Shown in pieces: positions 37,925-48,805 of a stretch of DNA of 64,000 bases (its first letter is position 1; every line of letters starts with the position of its first letter). Source of the DNA: Triatoma infestans (Eukaryota; Arthropoda; Insecta; Hemiptera; Reduviidae). Below the pieces are notes generated by a model. It saw only the letters and a program-made list of their open reading frames with translations, did no database searches and was not told the origin of the DNA. The position numbers and the translations under genes are program-made. The stretch is from contig JAAEAF010000649.1 in assembly GCA_011037195.1 (NCBI GenBank), positions 186,001 through 250,000 on the forward strand. Reading direction: 5' to 3'.

Positions 37925-38005
37925 TTTTTACGGGAAAATCCATTTAAGGGGGGATTCTAGGATGTTAGGCTTTCCTCTAAAGTGCCATTTGAATTGAAAG
38001 GGACA
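37925..38005 (+). repeat. Small family H fragment
   Basis: Contains tacgggaaaatccatttaag, then a G-rich spot and ctctaaagtgccattt, the middle of a module. Confidence 0.55.
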
Positions 38006-39299
38006 GAAACAACAATCTTTTATGCTTTTAACATATATCAAGCTATTGAACAGTAACAGAAGAGTTCTTTCTTATTTACTTTATTAACAGTCGCCATCAA
38101 CGAAGTCACTTATTTCAGTATGAAGTGTATACAGTAGTAGGCATCTGTTATTATTTACTTACTTTTCTTCTCAAATAAATACATACTGTTTACATTATTT
38201 ATGCCTTCTTCCAAGTTTTGTTGAAAAAAACAAACACGATGGTATAGCGTGGGGTTCTATCCAGAATAATATTATGATCTATTTTGTGGGTATCCCCTTT
38301 CTACGCACAGTAGATGTGGGAAATTACCCATTTTTTTTTTTTTTTTATTATTTTTTTCTTTCCGGCTTGTAATAAATTTCTACAAAAGAAAAACTCCATT
38401 GTTCATGTTGTTTACTAAACAGAGACTTTCCTATTCACTCTAACTCTCTCTCTGTCCCTGTGATTATACAGTTTATCTCTACAACTGTAAAATTCCTTAA
38501 TAGATATCAAAAATTACGTATATATTTTAGGAATGCCATTTACAACTGTTTTCATTTACAATATATTTATAAACAAGTAATGAATTATTCATAATTTGAT
38601 GTAACAAAAATTATTTATATATTGAACAAAATTCGTTCAAGTTGAACTATTTTTATTATAGACAACAAAAACTGCGTATTATGGAATATTGCAATCACAT
38701 TAATAATGATATGTTTATATTGTTATTTTTACTTATAAGATATTTATCTAACAGACAGATCTGTATTGTATCTTAAATATATAGATATACACGTTATATC
38801 CAATGCATGCCAAGGTTGTATATATGATTTCATTACAATAGTATACATTGTGTCCTGAAGATGTAAACTAAATGAATACTTGATGAAGTAAATGACGTGC
38901 CATGCATATAGTTAACTATATTATCCACTTTTAAACCTCTCTTTAACGCTTTTGGTGCTTGTAGATTATACAGGTATAATATAATATTGAACACAGAAAT
39001 ACGAAAACTGGTTCTTGCCTACAATTTTATGAATAGATGACAAACATGCAAACGTCTGCAAAATCTCTAACCTGGAACTTGTGCGTGCAAGTCCAGCGCG
39101 CTACTACTGAGCTAATTAATCTCTTCCCCCACCACTGGTTATTAATACCGTTTTTTTATTAAAAAAAAAAAGAAAAGAAAAACCATACCATATTTATTCT
39201 GCACGCAGTATCTAAAATGACAAGACAAAATTACCAAGATATCGGCATATCGTTGGGTATAGAATGACACTTTGCAATATCTTACACCAGACTTATATA
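38006..39299. other. AT-rich, SINE-head fragment only
   Basis: Mostly AT-rich without features. 39064-39130 on the minus strand resembles the common SINE head (attagctcagtagtagcgcg, then an altered B box), without the body. Confidence 0.5.
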
Positions 39300-40184
39300 C
39301 GAGGCATGTCCAGAAAGTAAGTGTACTGAGGCTCTCACGGCCGGAGTGATTTTGTTTACAATGTCGTGTAGCCTGATTCCTCCCCTCCGCAACGAGACCT
39401 GTTCGAGGTCAGTACGTTGAGAACTGTCGACGCGACAATACGTTTCGTGAAAAATGTCAATCCAATCTCCCGCCAAGTGTGAAATATTCAAGGTCGGGCA
39501 AGAGTTTTTGAGACGCTACAAACTCCATGGAGATGAATTTCTCCGCTCCATCATTACTGGAGATGAAACTTGGGTTACACACTACACACCTGAAACCAAA
39601 AGGCAGTCTCCAACAGTGGCTTCACACCTCTTCACCCTCCGCCAAAAAGTTCAAAACCACAATTTCAGCCAAGAAAATCATGGCATCGGTGTTTTGGGAC
39701 TGTCAAGGTATAATTTTAATTGAATATATGCCTCAAGGGGATACCACCATCAACTCTGCAAGATACGGTGAGACCCTAAAAAAATTGCGGAGGGAGTCTG
39801 CCTGCTGCACGACAATGCCAGACCACATACTGCTTGCCTCGTTTAAATGGGATGTCCTGAACCATCCTGCGCATTCCCCTGACCTAGCACCTTCAGATTA
39901 CTATCTCTTTACCTCCCTGAAGCTGCACATGGGTGGAAAAAGGTTTTCAATCGACGAGGAGGTGAAGGGGAGGTGGAGAAGTGGACGAAGGGGTTGGCGG
40001 AAACTACTTTGAGGAAGGCATCAAAAAATTAATACCCCGGTTCACCACCTGCACTGAGAGAAATGGTGACTATGTCGAAAAATAACTTACATATTTACTA
40101 ATGTAACCAGGTAATTTTTTTGTTCAAATAAAAATTTTTGTAACCTACAAAAATTCAGTACACTTACTTACTGGACATGCCTCA
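39300..40184 (+). mobile_element. mariner transposon, internally deleted
   Basis: Terminal inverted repeats match over about 29 bp with one mismatch (left from 39301 gaggcatgtccag, right ending at 40184), flanked by TA on both sides. About 0.89 kb, well short of the usual 1.3 kb. The transposase start MSIQSPAKCEI joins almost directly to FLRRYKLHGDEFL, so the DNA-binding region is deleted. The catalytic region survives in pieces: TGDETWVTHYTPETKRQS (first Asp), KKIMASVFWD in another frame, LLHDNARPHTA in a third frame (second Asp), and HPAHSPDLAPSDYYLF (third Asp). It ends NGDYVEK. All three catalytic Asp codons remain, but in different frames. Confidence 0.88.
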
Positions 40185-41164
40185 TACATATATAAAAGGG
40201 AACATGGCGTAAGAACCGGCTGGCGGGTTGAAACCAGGTATGCTTATATTTCTTTCCGGAACTAAGTAACTTTCTTTGCACTTAGGTCTTGAAAGCATCC
40301 GTCAAGCGATTATAGCTATGAATCTTGTTTGTGTGAGGTGCACTGTTTATGTGATCCATATATTCGTTTGTTTTTTTGCGGTGTTGTATCTTATTTTGTA
40401 GCTTTTTATGTCCACATATAGAAACTGAGAAGATCTGATTTCAACTTTACACTGATGAGTAAAGTAAATAGTTCTCCCAGTAGGCTTAATAGACATTTCT
40501 TTAGTTAAACGATTGTCCACTTTGTTGTTATACATGCAAGATATTTTGTAAATATACTATTGTTGGGGTAGAACCGGGTATAAATAAACGATTCTGCACC
40601 ATGCTCTGTTCGTTAGTTGAATATAGGTTATCAATGTGTTGTAAAAAACTGTTGTACTTATTATATATGGACATGCAACATATGAGAAGAAGTGAAGGTT
40701 ATTGACCAGGCTCTAAAAAACGGTTTCATAATTGTTTGCTTCCCACCATATTGAACCCATAAGTTGCAACCATTATATCTCAGTTTCAAGGGATCCCTAA
40801 GTACTTTCTATGGCCAGGAAAAATCAACACATGGTTTCTTAACTATTCGGGAAGAGATATAACACTATCCCAGATAGCTAAGCTGTTGGAACATACGAGT
40901 CGCATCAATGCAAAATCGGAAGAAGGCATAAAACTGTCAATCAAACACATCATATAAAAGGCAGAAGACTGCGAAACAGTCGACTCTCCTGAAGACAAGG
41001 ACCAAACGCGATCTCTTCTTTGCAAAAAGGCGACAAAAGAAGATTCGACGACGAAAAAATCAGATGTTGGGTTAAGTGTCTGAAGTGGGCTCATGAAGAT
41101 ATTGTACAGAATGGGATAAGGACGCAAGAAATTGAAGAAAAAATCCAATAAAATTTGCACCTCC
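40185..41164. other. No recognised feature
   Basis: Moderately AT-rich, unassigned. The minus frames at 40843-41455 have no recognisable motif and overlap repeat sequence at one end. Confidence 0.4.
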
Positions 41165-41412
41165 AACTGATGAATTTTTAACGAATCCTTCGAGTCCGAT
41201 TTTGATAATGGTACCCCTGGAACATAACTTTGTGCTTCTCGCAAATTTTCGTTTTAGAGATATGCTGTTTTCACATGAACAATCCCCGCACACACATTCG
41301 CTAAATTTTTTTTTCATACTCAGATATTTCAAAAGCATTATATTCGGCGAAAACTTATTTCGAAAATTTGACAAGAACGTGATACTTCCTCTTAACAACA
41401 TTAGAGGAAATA
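41165..41412 (-). repeat. 5' part of a diverged family H copy
   Basis: Minus-strand landmarks: cttcctcttaacaacattag (decayed hairpin, 41386-41410), ttcgaaaatttgacaag, a short CA stretch, gagatatgctgtt and a cgtttt block. The internal modules are missing. Confidence 0.6.
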
Positions 41413-41629
41413 AAAAAAAATGCCCCAAATTATATTTCCGGTTAACCAATTTCAACTAAAATTAGAATCCTACATGATGGTAGTTAAGGACCAACACCTG
41501 CTTGCACTAATCTAAAATAAATTCCCTTTAATATTTGACAATAAAATTTATGTATTATTTAAAAAGTTATTTTCTTGAACTCCCCCCATATAAATCGACA
41601 TAAAATTTACTTCCTACAAATTTCGTAAG

Positions 41630-42370
41630 AAGAAGCATCGCGATAGTTCGGTCAATTTTTCGAAATTCACTAGCAGAAAATATATGTTTTCACTTCCTAA
41701 TAAGAAAAATAAATAATAATTTTTTTTGCTAATCACGTAAGAGTAATTGCCATGCGTATGTATGCACATTCCAAAATTTTCAAAAATGAAAATATTGCTG
41801 AAAGCTCAATTAGTTTAGTTTATTAGATATCACATTGTACCCGACAAATGTGTTAGGTCAACTTTACGGCTTCCTTCATTTTTCGCGATTTTCTCAAAAA
41901 CGCTTTAAATGATTTAACGGTCTTTTAACGGCAAAAAAAAAATAATGAAAATTTGAGGGAGGGAGGGATTGCTGGATTGCTATTTAAGAAAATGTGTGGT
42001 CTATTTCATACCCCATATAATTTTAAAATATATTAAATGCATTAATTCCAAATTCCAAATTTGAAGAAAATAATTAACCAGAAGTGCAATTTATACAGAA
42101 TAAGTCCCTGAGTGTTTATAACTTTTCCTCAAACGAATCCAGACTTTTTTCCGGCAAAAACGTTTTTAGGGGGCTTCTGGGGGGAACCACCAAGGAACAA
42201 CAGTTAAGTTAAAATTTAATGACATTATGGCTTGAGAGAAAAAGCACTACTTCTAGTAGTATAAAACACTACCACTTATGTAATACCTCAAGTCAACTAA
42301 ATGGTTAGTCAAAATTGCAAATTTGTCAATTATAATTTAATAATGATATTTAGAAAAAATTGAATGTTAA
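41630..42370 (+). repeat. Old family H variant copy
   Basis: Runs from a degraded 5' part (ggtcaatttttcgaaattc) through cgcgattttctcaaaaacgc, a gggagggaggg block and agaagtgcaatttatac. It then enters the variant block with atgacattatggcttgagag, actaccacttatgtaatacc and caagtcaactaaatgg, also seen at 36830-36960. Confidence 0.55.
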
Positions 42371-42564
42371 AACTAGTTTTATTTATTTATCTATTTATTT
42401 GCTTTTACTTTCTTTTACAGGTGTAAAATGATGAAGTACTTGCAAGGGTGTCAAATTTTCGAATTTGAGTTTTCACCGGAAATACATATTTTGAGCTTCC
42501 CTGAGTCCCCCCCCCCCAAAAAGAAGGTTTTTAAGAAATTGATCTGTGTAAATGGTACAGCATA

Positions 42565-42976
42565 TTCGTCAGCAAATCTGCTGAACCGATTTAAGCGGAA
42601 AGTGTTGAGGCGAATATTTGGGGGATATGTGAGAACGGCGTCTGGCGTAGAAGGAAAAGTAAGGAATTATATGATCTTTACAAAGATGTAAACCTGTCTG
42701 CGCAGATAAGACTTCAGCGGCTGAGATGGCTTGGGCACCTCCTGAGGACGGAGGACTGCGGAATTGCAAAAAAGATATACGAGGAATCACCTCTGATGGA
42801 GTAAGGCCAAGGGGACGTCCCAAGAATAGATGGAAAGACAGCGTGCGTGCGGAGAGACATAAGGAAATTAAATATAAGTGTGACGCACGCCTGGGATAGA
42901 GACTGAGATGGTTGGCAATTGTGGAGGAGGCCAACAGGCAGCTACATGCGCCTGTTGCGCCAATAGAAGACGAAGA
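42565..42976 (+). mobile_element. 5'-truncated LINE insertion with 14-bp target-site duplication
   Basis: The direct repeat aatggtacagcata flanks it at 42551-42564 and 42977-42990. The insert encodes the C-terminal tail of a non-LTR reverse transcriptase in broken frames. FKRKVLRRIFGGYVRTASG is followed by LSAQIRLQRLRWLGHLLRTE, then IAKKIYEESP and a GRPKNRW-like stretch (aaggggacgtcccaagaatagatgg read with a shift). The 3' end is gacgaag, a short-tail style seen in RTE-type elements rather than a poly(A). About 412 bp. Confidence 0.8.
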
Positions 42977-42994
42977 AATGGTACAGCATAATTT

Positions 42995-43248
42995 TTATTT
43001 ATTTATTTATTTGAAATTTACAACTGCAGGAGCTATGGTTCCTGTAACAAGTAAATGGTGTAACAAAATGAGTTAGCGAGAGAAGTTATCACCCAGTAGT
43101 GATTCTCGAAATACATTACTTATTTACTGTGACCTCTATTATCGAGGGAATCGCGTGGCCAACGCCGCTGCTTGAGTCGTTGGGTTGGATTGCCAGGCAG
43201 GGAAGAAGATGAGTGGGTGATGAATTAGAAGGGTCAGGATGACCAGAT
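42995..43248 (-). mobile_element. 5'-truncated Jockey-like LINE 3' end with 10-bp duplication
   Basis: Flanked by agcataattt at 42985-42994 and 43249-43258. The T-rich left side (ttatttatttatttatttg) is the A-rich tail on the minus strand. Minus translation near 43120-43185 gives QRLKQRRWPRDSLDN before a stop. It parallels RRLKRRWPRDHL in the Jockey-like LINE at 61503-62250, so the two belong to related lineages. The left duplication begins inside the right target duplication of the neighbouring insert, so this insertion came second. Confidence 0.7.
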
Positions 43249-43473
43249 AGCATAATTTAAAAACCGAAAAACCGCAGAAAGCTTGAAATTCGGCATTTCG
43301 TTTAAGTGGTACCACCAGGATTCTGGCAGAAAGAGAACTAGTCTTTTTTCAAAACAGAGTCATACAATTCCATCATCTAATAATATAGCAATACCCGTAT
43401 AATATAAATAAATAAGCACTGCTGAATTGGTGTATAAATCAGTAATATGAGCGTTTATACCATTTTTTTTTTT

Positions 43474-44387
43474 TACTTTCTCTTACTCCTAGTAAGAGGA
43501 AGTATTGTAATCGTGTCAAATTTTTGATATCGAGTTTTCACCGGACATATCCGTTTTGAGGTCCCTGAGTCCAAAAAAGTGGTTTTTAGCGAATGGTCTG
43601 TATGTGTGTGTGTGTCTGTGTGTGTGTGTATGTATGTGAACAGCATAGCTCAAAAACGAAAAATCGTAGAAAGTTCAAACTTGATATTACGTTTAGGTAT
43701 CACCATGGGATCTGACGGTGCGTTATGTGTCAATATTCCTCAACCGGAAGTACCACTTTACTAGTTGTTTTTTTTACGTTTTTGCAATTTTCTCAAAAAT
43801 GGCTCCGAAGATTTTCTTTAAACTTGCTATATCAACTACACATACAAAGAGCTACAACTTTTATTTGAAACATTTCTCCAGGAAAATTCATTTAAGGGCA
43901 CTTCTGGGGGAGGGGTGGGGTTAGGTTTTCATCTTAACTGCTGTTTCAGTATATTAGACAATTCTGTCATCTAAATAATGTTAATTAGAATTAAATATGT
44001 TGTTGAAATTCCGAGTTTGAAAAAAATAGATAACCGGAAGTGCGTTTTTACTGAAATATAATTTTCAGTTTTCTGGTATTTTTCTCGAAAATGGCTCCAA
44101 CGATTTTCTTTAAACCAGCGTTGTTAACTATACATATAAAGAGCTACAACTTTTATTTGAAACTTTTCCCCTGATAAATTCATTTAAGGGGACTTTTGGG
44201 GGAGGGGGGTTATGTTTTTCTTTAAAATGCTATCACAGTTGATTATACAATTCTGTCATCCAAATTGAAATAACTAGAAATTAATATATGACCCAAATTC
44301 CGAGTTTCAAAAAAATTAGTAAACCGTAAGTGCGCTTTTACTGATCAGTTTTTTCCAGTTTTCAATATATTTCGACGGACTCCGTTT
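43474..44387 (+). mobile_element. Family H copy with perfect 5' end, missing 3' terminus
   Basis: The 5' hairpin is complete from 43473 (actttctcttactcctagta, then agaggaagt). A long TG microsatellite lies at 43601-43636, followed by the caccatgggatctgacg block and two modules. At 44360-44387 the sequence stops in cagttttcaatatatttcga and a new 5' terminus begins, so this copy lacks its own subterminal repeat and stem-loop. Frames at 43579-43924 are chance. Confidence 0.88.
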
Positions 44388-44577
44388 TTACTTTGTCTTA
44401 CTCCTAGTAAGAGGAAGTATTGTATTTATATTTGTGTAATAACTAATCATAAAATGCTAAAAAATATGAAATATTCATTGCAGAATATTTCAAACAATAG
44501 TACGATAATTTTTCCTTTTAATTCCCTTTTTTTTAGAACTGGAGTAAGAGAAAGTTGTGTGAGTGTTTCACACCAGA
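44388..44577 (+). mobile_element. 190-bp mini-element: family H termini around foreign DNA
   Basis: 44390-44418 is the family's 5' hairpin (arms actttgtcttact and agtaagaggaagt around cct). 44535-44577 is an intact 3' terminus (aactggagtaagagaaagtt, then gtgtgagtgtttcacaccag). The roughly 110 bp between them (44425-44534) do not resemble any part of the family. Either an extreme deletion derivative acquired filler, or a new element formed by joining two ends around captured DNA. Confidence 0.8.
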
Positions 44578-45409
44578 TTTTTTTTACTTGCAAGGATCAA
44601 ATCTCAAAAATACGAATCAAAATATATTTACTGCTTATTCAATGGGAGCTTGATGAAATACTGTTAAAAATGAATTAAAACTTTGATCATCACCAATTGT
44701 CAACCGTATCGTAATTATTTAGCATTAATAAATAGTAAATATTTTAATTAAAATATTCGTTAAATTACAAAAATTACAGAAAAAGAAAAAACTGTCAAGG
44801 TCAATAAAAAATTATTTTGTTAAAAAAAAAAAAAAAAGCGTTGAGCAAAGAAAGTACTTCCTTCCTATTTACGAAAATAAAAATAGTTAAAAGTTATTTG
44901 GCGTAACTCCAATAAACTTTTCGTTATAAAATATGACACAGCAAAAACAAGGCTTATCATTTGCATATCATTTATTAAGCGTACCAAAATAAATCTTCAG
45001 TTGAAAATATAAAGTTTACATAAAAAAAAAAAAATAATAATAATAATAATACATTCATTTGTTGACATTATTACATATCAAAATAGAAACAAACATTAAA
45101 TAATTCATGAAGGCTTTTATAATATAATATAATGTTTAGGCAAAATCACAGTATTGAAAAATGCAAGAGTGGAGTTTCTGTCACTTACTACATCTAAACA
45201 CTTCATGTATGAATGATCACATTGACTGCCTATTATTAAAATAAGTTAAAATTAGGTTATCAAGTTTAAAATTTGATTTTTAAGCAAGTAAACTTCTTTT
45301 AAGTAAACGGAACATTAGCTTGCTTAGGCTTAAGGAATATTATCTAAAATATTCAAAAGAATAGAGCCCAACATTTAGTACCCATTGTGTGCACATCAAA
45401 TTTCATCTC
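44578..45409. other. AT-rich, no feature
   Basis: A runs and an aataataataat stretch near 45034. Nothing else recognised. Confidence 0.45.
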
Positions 45410-46370
45410 ACATCAAAACCGATAGATTAAGATGAGAAGTTATTTCGATACCTAATCTTAAGAACCGTCTACGGGGAAAACACTCACATTTACAAAGAAA
45501 ATGACCCTTTTTGCCATACTTTCTACAAAGTGGATATTCCAAAGGTCCTTTATTGTGTGTGTATGTGCTTAGGAAGCAATGCATTGTAATCACTGCAGGA
45601 TTATGCCTTTAGAAATACGTTGGAACCCGCCGCTTAGCAACAAGTCCTCCAGTAGAAGCTTTCGTATAAACTTCTTCTTACTGACTCATAAAGAATTCTA
45701 TATACGAGATGCTGCAGAAAGATTCAGAACAACCGTAAAGCACTCTTTCTTTTTTGGTCTGGCATTCCTACTACTAATTTTGATCTGATACATCCGCTTC
45801 TAACTTGTTTACTCGAACTGACTATCAAAGACAAAAAGCTAATCTTCTGCCCTTGCTCAGAGGATGGCGAATTTCAGCCTGAAAGACGTGATGTTGACAG
45901 ACTTGTTCCGTAAGAGATGATGACATACTGGCACCCCTTATAAAAATGACAGCCCTAGCAATAGCACTAATCATGGATCTAACTTCCTAGGCAATCATTT
46001 CCTTTCTTCTCTATTGGGGTGAAATTAAAAAGCCCCACACCCGCTGATAACATTCGAATGACTCAAAGCAAAATCAGTAGGACGTCGTGTTTAAAATGTG
46101 ATCTCATACAGAATCACAGAAACTTTATTAATCCAACTTCCCGATTATTCATGTACCACTCTGATTGAATACATGAATACTGGTCGAAATATAGGCTGTC
46201 TTCACTGCCTCTGTCAATGCAAGAGTGGAAGCGCCGAAATTATCGCCATTATAGCAATGCTACTTATGCTCCGTGTGGCTCAAACAAGAATGCCTTCGGA
46301 CATAACCCAGCATTTATCTCTGTCAAAGTCCAAAGCACCTTCAATGCTTTGTTAGTAACTTACTATTCTA
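45410..46370 (-). mobile_element. Old LINE fragment with RNase H tail
   Basis: This kilobase is less AT-rich than its surroundings. On the minus strand, scattered pieces in different frames follow the order of an RNase H-type LINE. A glycine-rich VGLFNFTPIEKK segment comes first, then VFQAEI (the catalytic-Glu landmark). About 450 bp later comes PLCRKYGKKGHFLCKCECF followed by RRRFLRLG, which fits the C..CG....H.LC.C....RR..LG tail. Many stops are present. The identification rests on these landmarks only. Plus-strand frames at 45579-45788 and 46098-46355 look accidental. Confidence 0.45.
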
Positions 46371-46771
46371 AATCATAGCAAAAATTTTGTGTTCATATCA
46401 ATAATGTGAAAATGGTAGCTCAGTGTAGGCGCAAGCTAGGGAATAAGGCGTATTATTTTAAAAAAATTTGGGGCTTAGATTCTATCCTGATTTACTACCA
46501 CTATTTTAATGGATGGCAGTGGTTAAGACAATCTTCTACATTGTATGAAGCACCACTCCAAATGCCCTGAGACAATCTATACATTCCTAGTATTCTGTGA
46601 GATATACATACACAGTATTCTCCAATAATTGAGCAACTTTTATAATTGAATAAAAATCCGAAGTGGATAACTTATATTTTTTGTATAAATAAGTCTTTGA
46701 GTTGGGATCTTTGTTAAATTATAGAAAGACTTAATTTTTAAATAAATAAATTATTATCAATTTTAGATATA
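46371..46771. other. No recognised feature
   Basis: AT-rich flank up to the TA target of the mariner at 46772. Confidence 0.4.
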
Positions 46772-46830
46772 CGAGGTGTGTAAATTAAGTAATGAGACTG
46801 ATTTTTTATCTTTTTTTTATTCAAATAAAA

Positions 46831-47142
46831 TTACAATTCAACATTGTCCCCTTCAAAGTAACTACCTTGGGAAGCCACACAACGCTGAAGACGATTCTTC
46901 CATTCGTCATAGCAGTGCTGGAACTCGGATACTGGAATAGACTTCAGTTGGTCGGTTACGGCTGTTTGAATATTCTCCAATGTTCCAAAATGACGTCCCT
47001 TGAGGTGATTTTTCAATTTGGGGAACAAGAAAAAGTCACATGGACTCAAGCCGGGTGTATAAGGAGGCTGAGGAGCCACAGGAATGTTATTACTGGCCAT
47101 TTTGTTATTACTGAATGTTATTTTTCGGAACCATTTTTGCAC
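46831..47142 (-). pseudogene. mariner transposase C-terminal part
   Basis: After the joint the frame reads PVAPQPPYTPGLSPCDFFLF, the last catalytic block with the third Asp (C-D-F-F). It continues to KNHLKGRHFGTLENIQTAV and the native end YFEGDNVEL. The first about 20 residues of the open frame are an out-of-frame reading of the joint. The first two catalytic Asp blocks are absent. Confidence 0.85.
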
Positions 47143-47524
47143 AAATTTTTCTCATCCCCAATTCATTAGTCAAAATTTGATGAACGGTTGTGTGAGTCAA
47201 ATTCAACTCTTCGCCGATCATTCGGACTGTCAAACGACGATCTGAACGCACGAGATCGCAGATTCTGCCAACATTTTCGTCGGTTCTTGAAGATGAAGGC
47301 CTTCCGCTGCGAGGCTCGTCTTCAATTGATTCCCTTCCTTCTGCAAACGACTTAAACCACCTAAAAACCTGTGCTCTCGACAAAACATTGTCTCCATAGG
47401 CCTGGCACAGTTTTTCAAACGTTTCCGTTGCACTGTGCCCAAGTCTGAAGCAAAACCTGATAGCACAACGTTGCTCGTAATTGATGTCACTCATTTTAAA
47501 ACGCACTGAAAAAACCTTGCTCAC
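47108..47524 (-). pseudogene. mariner transposase N-terminal part
   Basis: An uninterrupted 138-residue frame. The second Met ([19 protein letters not shown]) is the likely native start. The first helix-turn-helix is followed by [18 protein letters not shown], the [20 protein letters not shown] linker, and the second helix-turn-helix with [20 protein letters not shown]. The WVPK-type boundary motif appears as MVPKN, and four residues later the frame stops at the deletion joint. It keeps terminal-repeat-binding potential but has no catalytic Asp. Family knowledge suggests such products bind DNA without cutting it. Expression is unknown. Confidence 0.85.
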
Positions 47525-47683
47525 AAAAAAGTCACTACAGACAATGCAACAACTCTAGCATTTCCAAATTTGCACTGGACGTGTATCAGATGTTTACTTG
47601 CCCTACCACGCATGCGCCGCGTCTCCAGTGTTGCCAGATCGAACACTAGAAAATCAGTCTCATTACTTAATTTACACACCTCG

Positions 47684-48805
47684 TAAATATAGATTTCAGT
47701 GTTTTTGATATATATAAATATATAATATACAAAAGCGGAAGTATTTATAAAGTAAATATTTACTTTATTTTAATAAAAATAAAGGTGTAATTGAAAAAAA
47801 AAAAATCTGTTTTTGCACTTTATTTCATTCTCGCTAGTTAAAAAGTAAACAGACATATAAAAAAAAAAAAAAAATTGTTCAAAGATAGAATTAAACAAAA
47901 ATTTTACAAAAATATTAAATTATTTTTAGAAATGATGTCATTAGTAGTAAATTGGGACGTGAAGAAGAAGAAGAAGAAAAAAAAACAGTTTAAAATTACC
48001 AATGCAAATTGAAAATAGACATCAGTGAAAAATACTGTATTTATATTTTTTAAATTAAATATTTGCAGGGGGAAGCACTTTTTCAGAGATCTCCCTAGCC
48101 TCCTTGCGGTCTTAGTCTTGCAGGGGATGGCTTAAAGCCAAATACGCTGAACCTAGCAAATTGATTATGGATCTCTTAGTGAGTGTGGTAGTAAGTCTGA
48201 GTTTGCCAATGAATACTCCATACCGAAGAAGTTGCTTTTTATCAACTACTACTGTACGTCTTATGTGACTGTGTGAGTGGTGGCACAATTAAGAATCGTT
48301 TGGAAAGATTCTTGAAGAAGTTGGGCTTTAGTCTTCTTGACTATTCAGCATTACACTATGGATAACTACCACAAAAAAAATAATGAACAGAAAACTAGTA
48401 CACCTAAAAATATATGGGACTCCATTGTAAATTTAATTCAGCAAATTGAGCACCAGTAATACCAAACTGAGCTCTTAGTAATACTGAGTTGCTAACAACA
48501 TCCTTGATGCTATCTTCTGCCTTTGTCATCATTTGCGCAAATACTGAGAACAAATAGTTACACAAAGAAGGAAGTCTAATAAACACAGTCCAACAGTTTT
48601 TCCAAAGAAAGGATCACGTTTTGCATCTGTTCCATGGCATGTATACATATATGTATAACTTAGCAGCTTAGCTGTGACACCTAAACGGCAGTTAAGCTCC
48701 GCCCATTGCTAAAGGTTTCCAATAGTTACGACGTAATTTAACTCCGCCCATAAGTTCAGTTGCAAAGTTATAACAATCTAGTCTGTAACAACTGAAAAAG
48801 TATTT
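47684..48805. other. No recognised gene
   Basis: AT-rich. 48070-48390 and 48640-48780 are less AT-rich. In the latter, ctccgccca occurs at 48697 and 48752 within similar surroundings. Unassigned. Confidence 0.4.

Larger units (their letters stand above)
42421..43386 (+). mobile_element. Family H copy interrupted by two retrotransposon insertions
   Basis: Family sequence (gtgtcaaattttcgaatttg, gagttttcaccgg, ccctgagtcc) runs to 42564. It resumes at about 43249 with agcataatttaaaaaccg, cgcagaaagcttgaaattcg and accaccaggattctggcag. After 43350 an internal deletion leads to catacaattccatcatctaa. Two 5'-truncated LINEs lie between. Confidence 0.75.
46772..47683 (-). mobile_element. mariner deletion derivative with perfect terminal repeats
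   Basis: The 34-bp terminal inverted repeats are identical: 46772-46805 starts cgaggtgtgtaaattaag, and 47650-47683 is its exact complement. A TA duplication flanks them (46770-46771 and 47684-47685). At 912 bp it lacks the central catalytic region. The deletion joins the N-terminal DNA-binding part to the last part of the transposase. At the joint aataacattc occurs twice about 25 bp apart (near 47085-47120), which suggests microhomology-mediated deletion. The intact termini and clean frames make it the youngest-looking mariner here and a possible substrate for transposase supplied in trans. Confidence 0.92.

Noticed and set aside
43579..43924. Two overlapping small proteins
   Set aside because: They lie in non-coding family H sequence. 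Equivalent frames in other copies are broken or different.
46792..47169. 125-residue plus-strand protein
   Set aside because: Antisense shadow of the mariner transposase.
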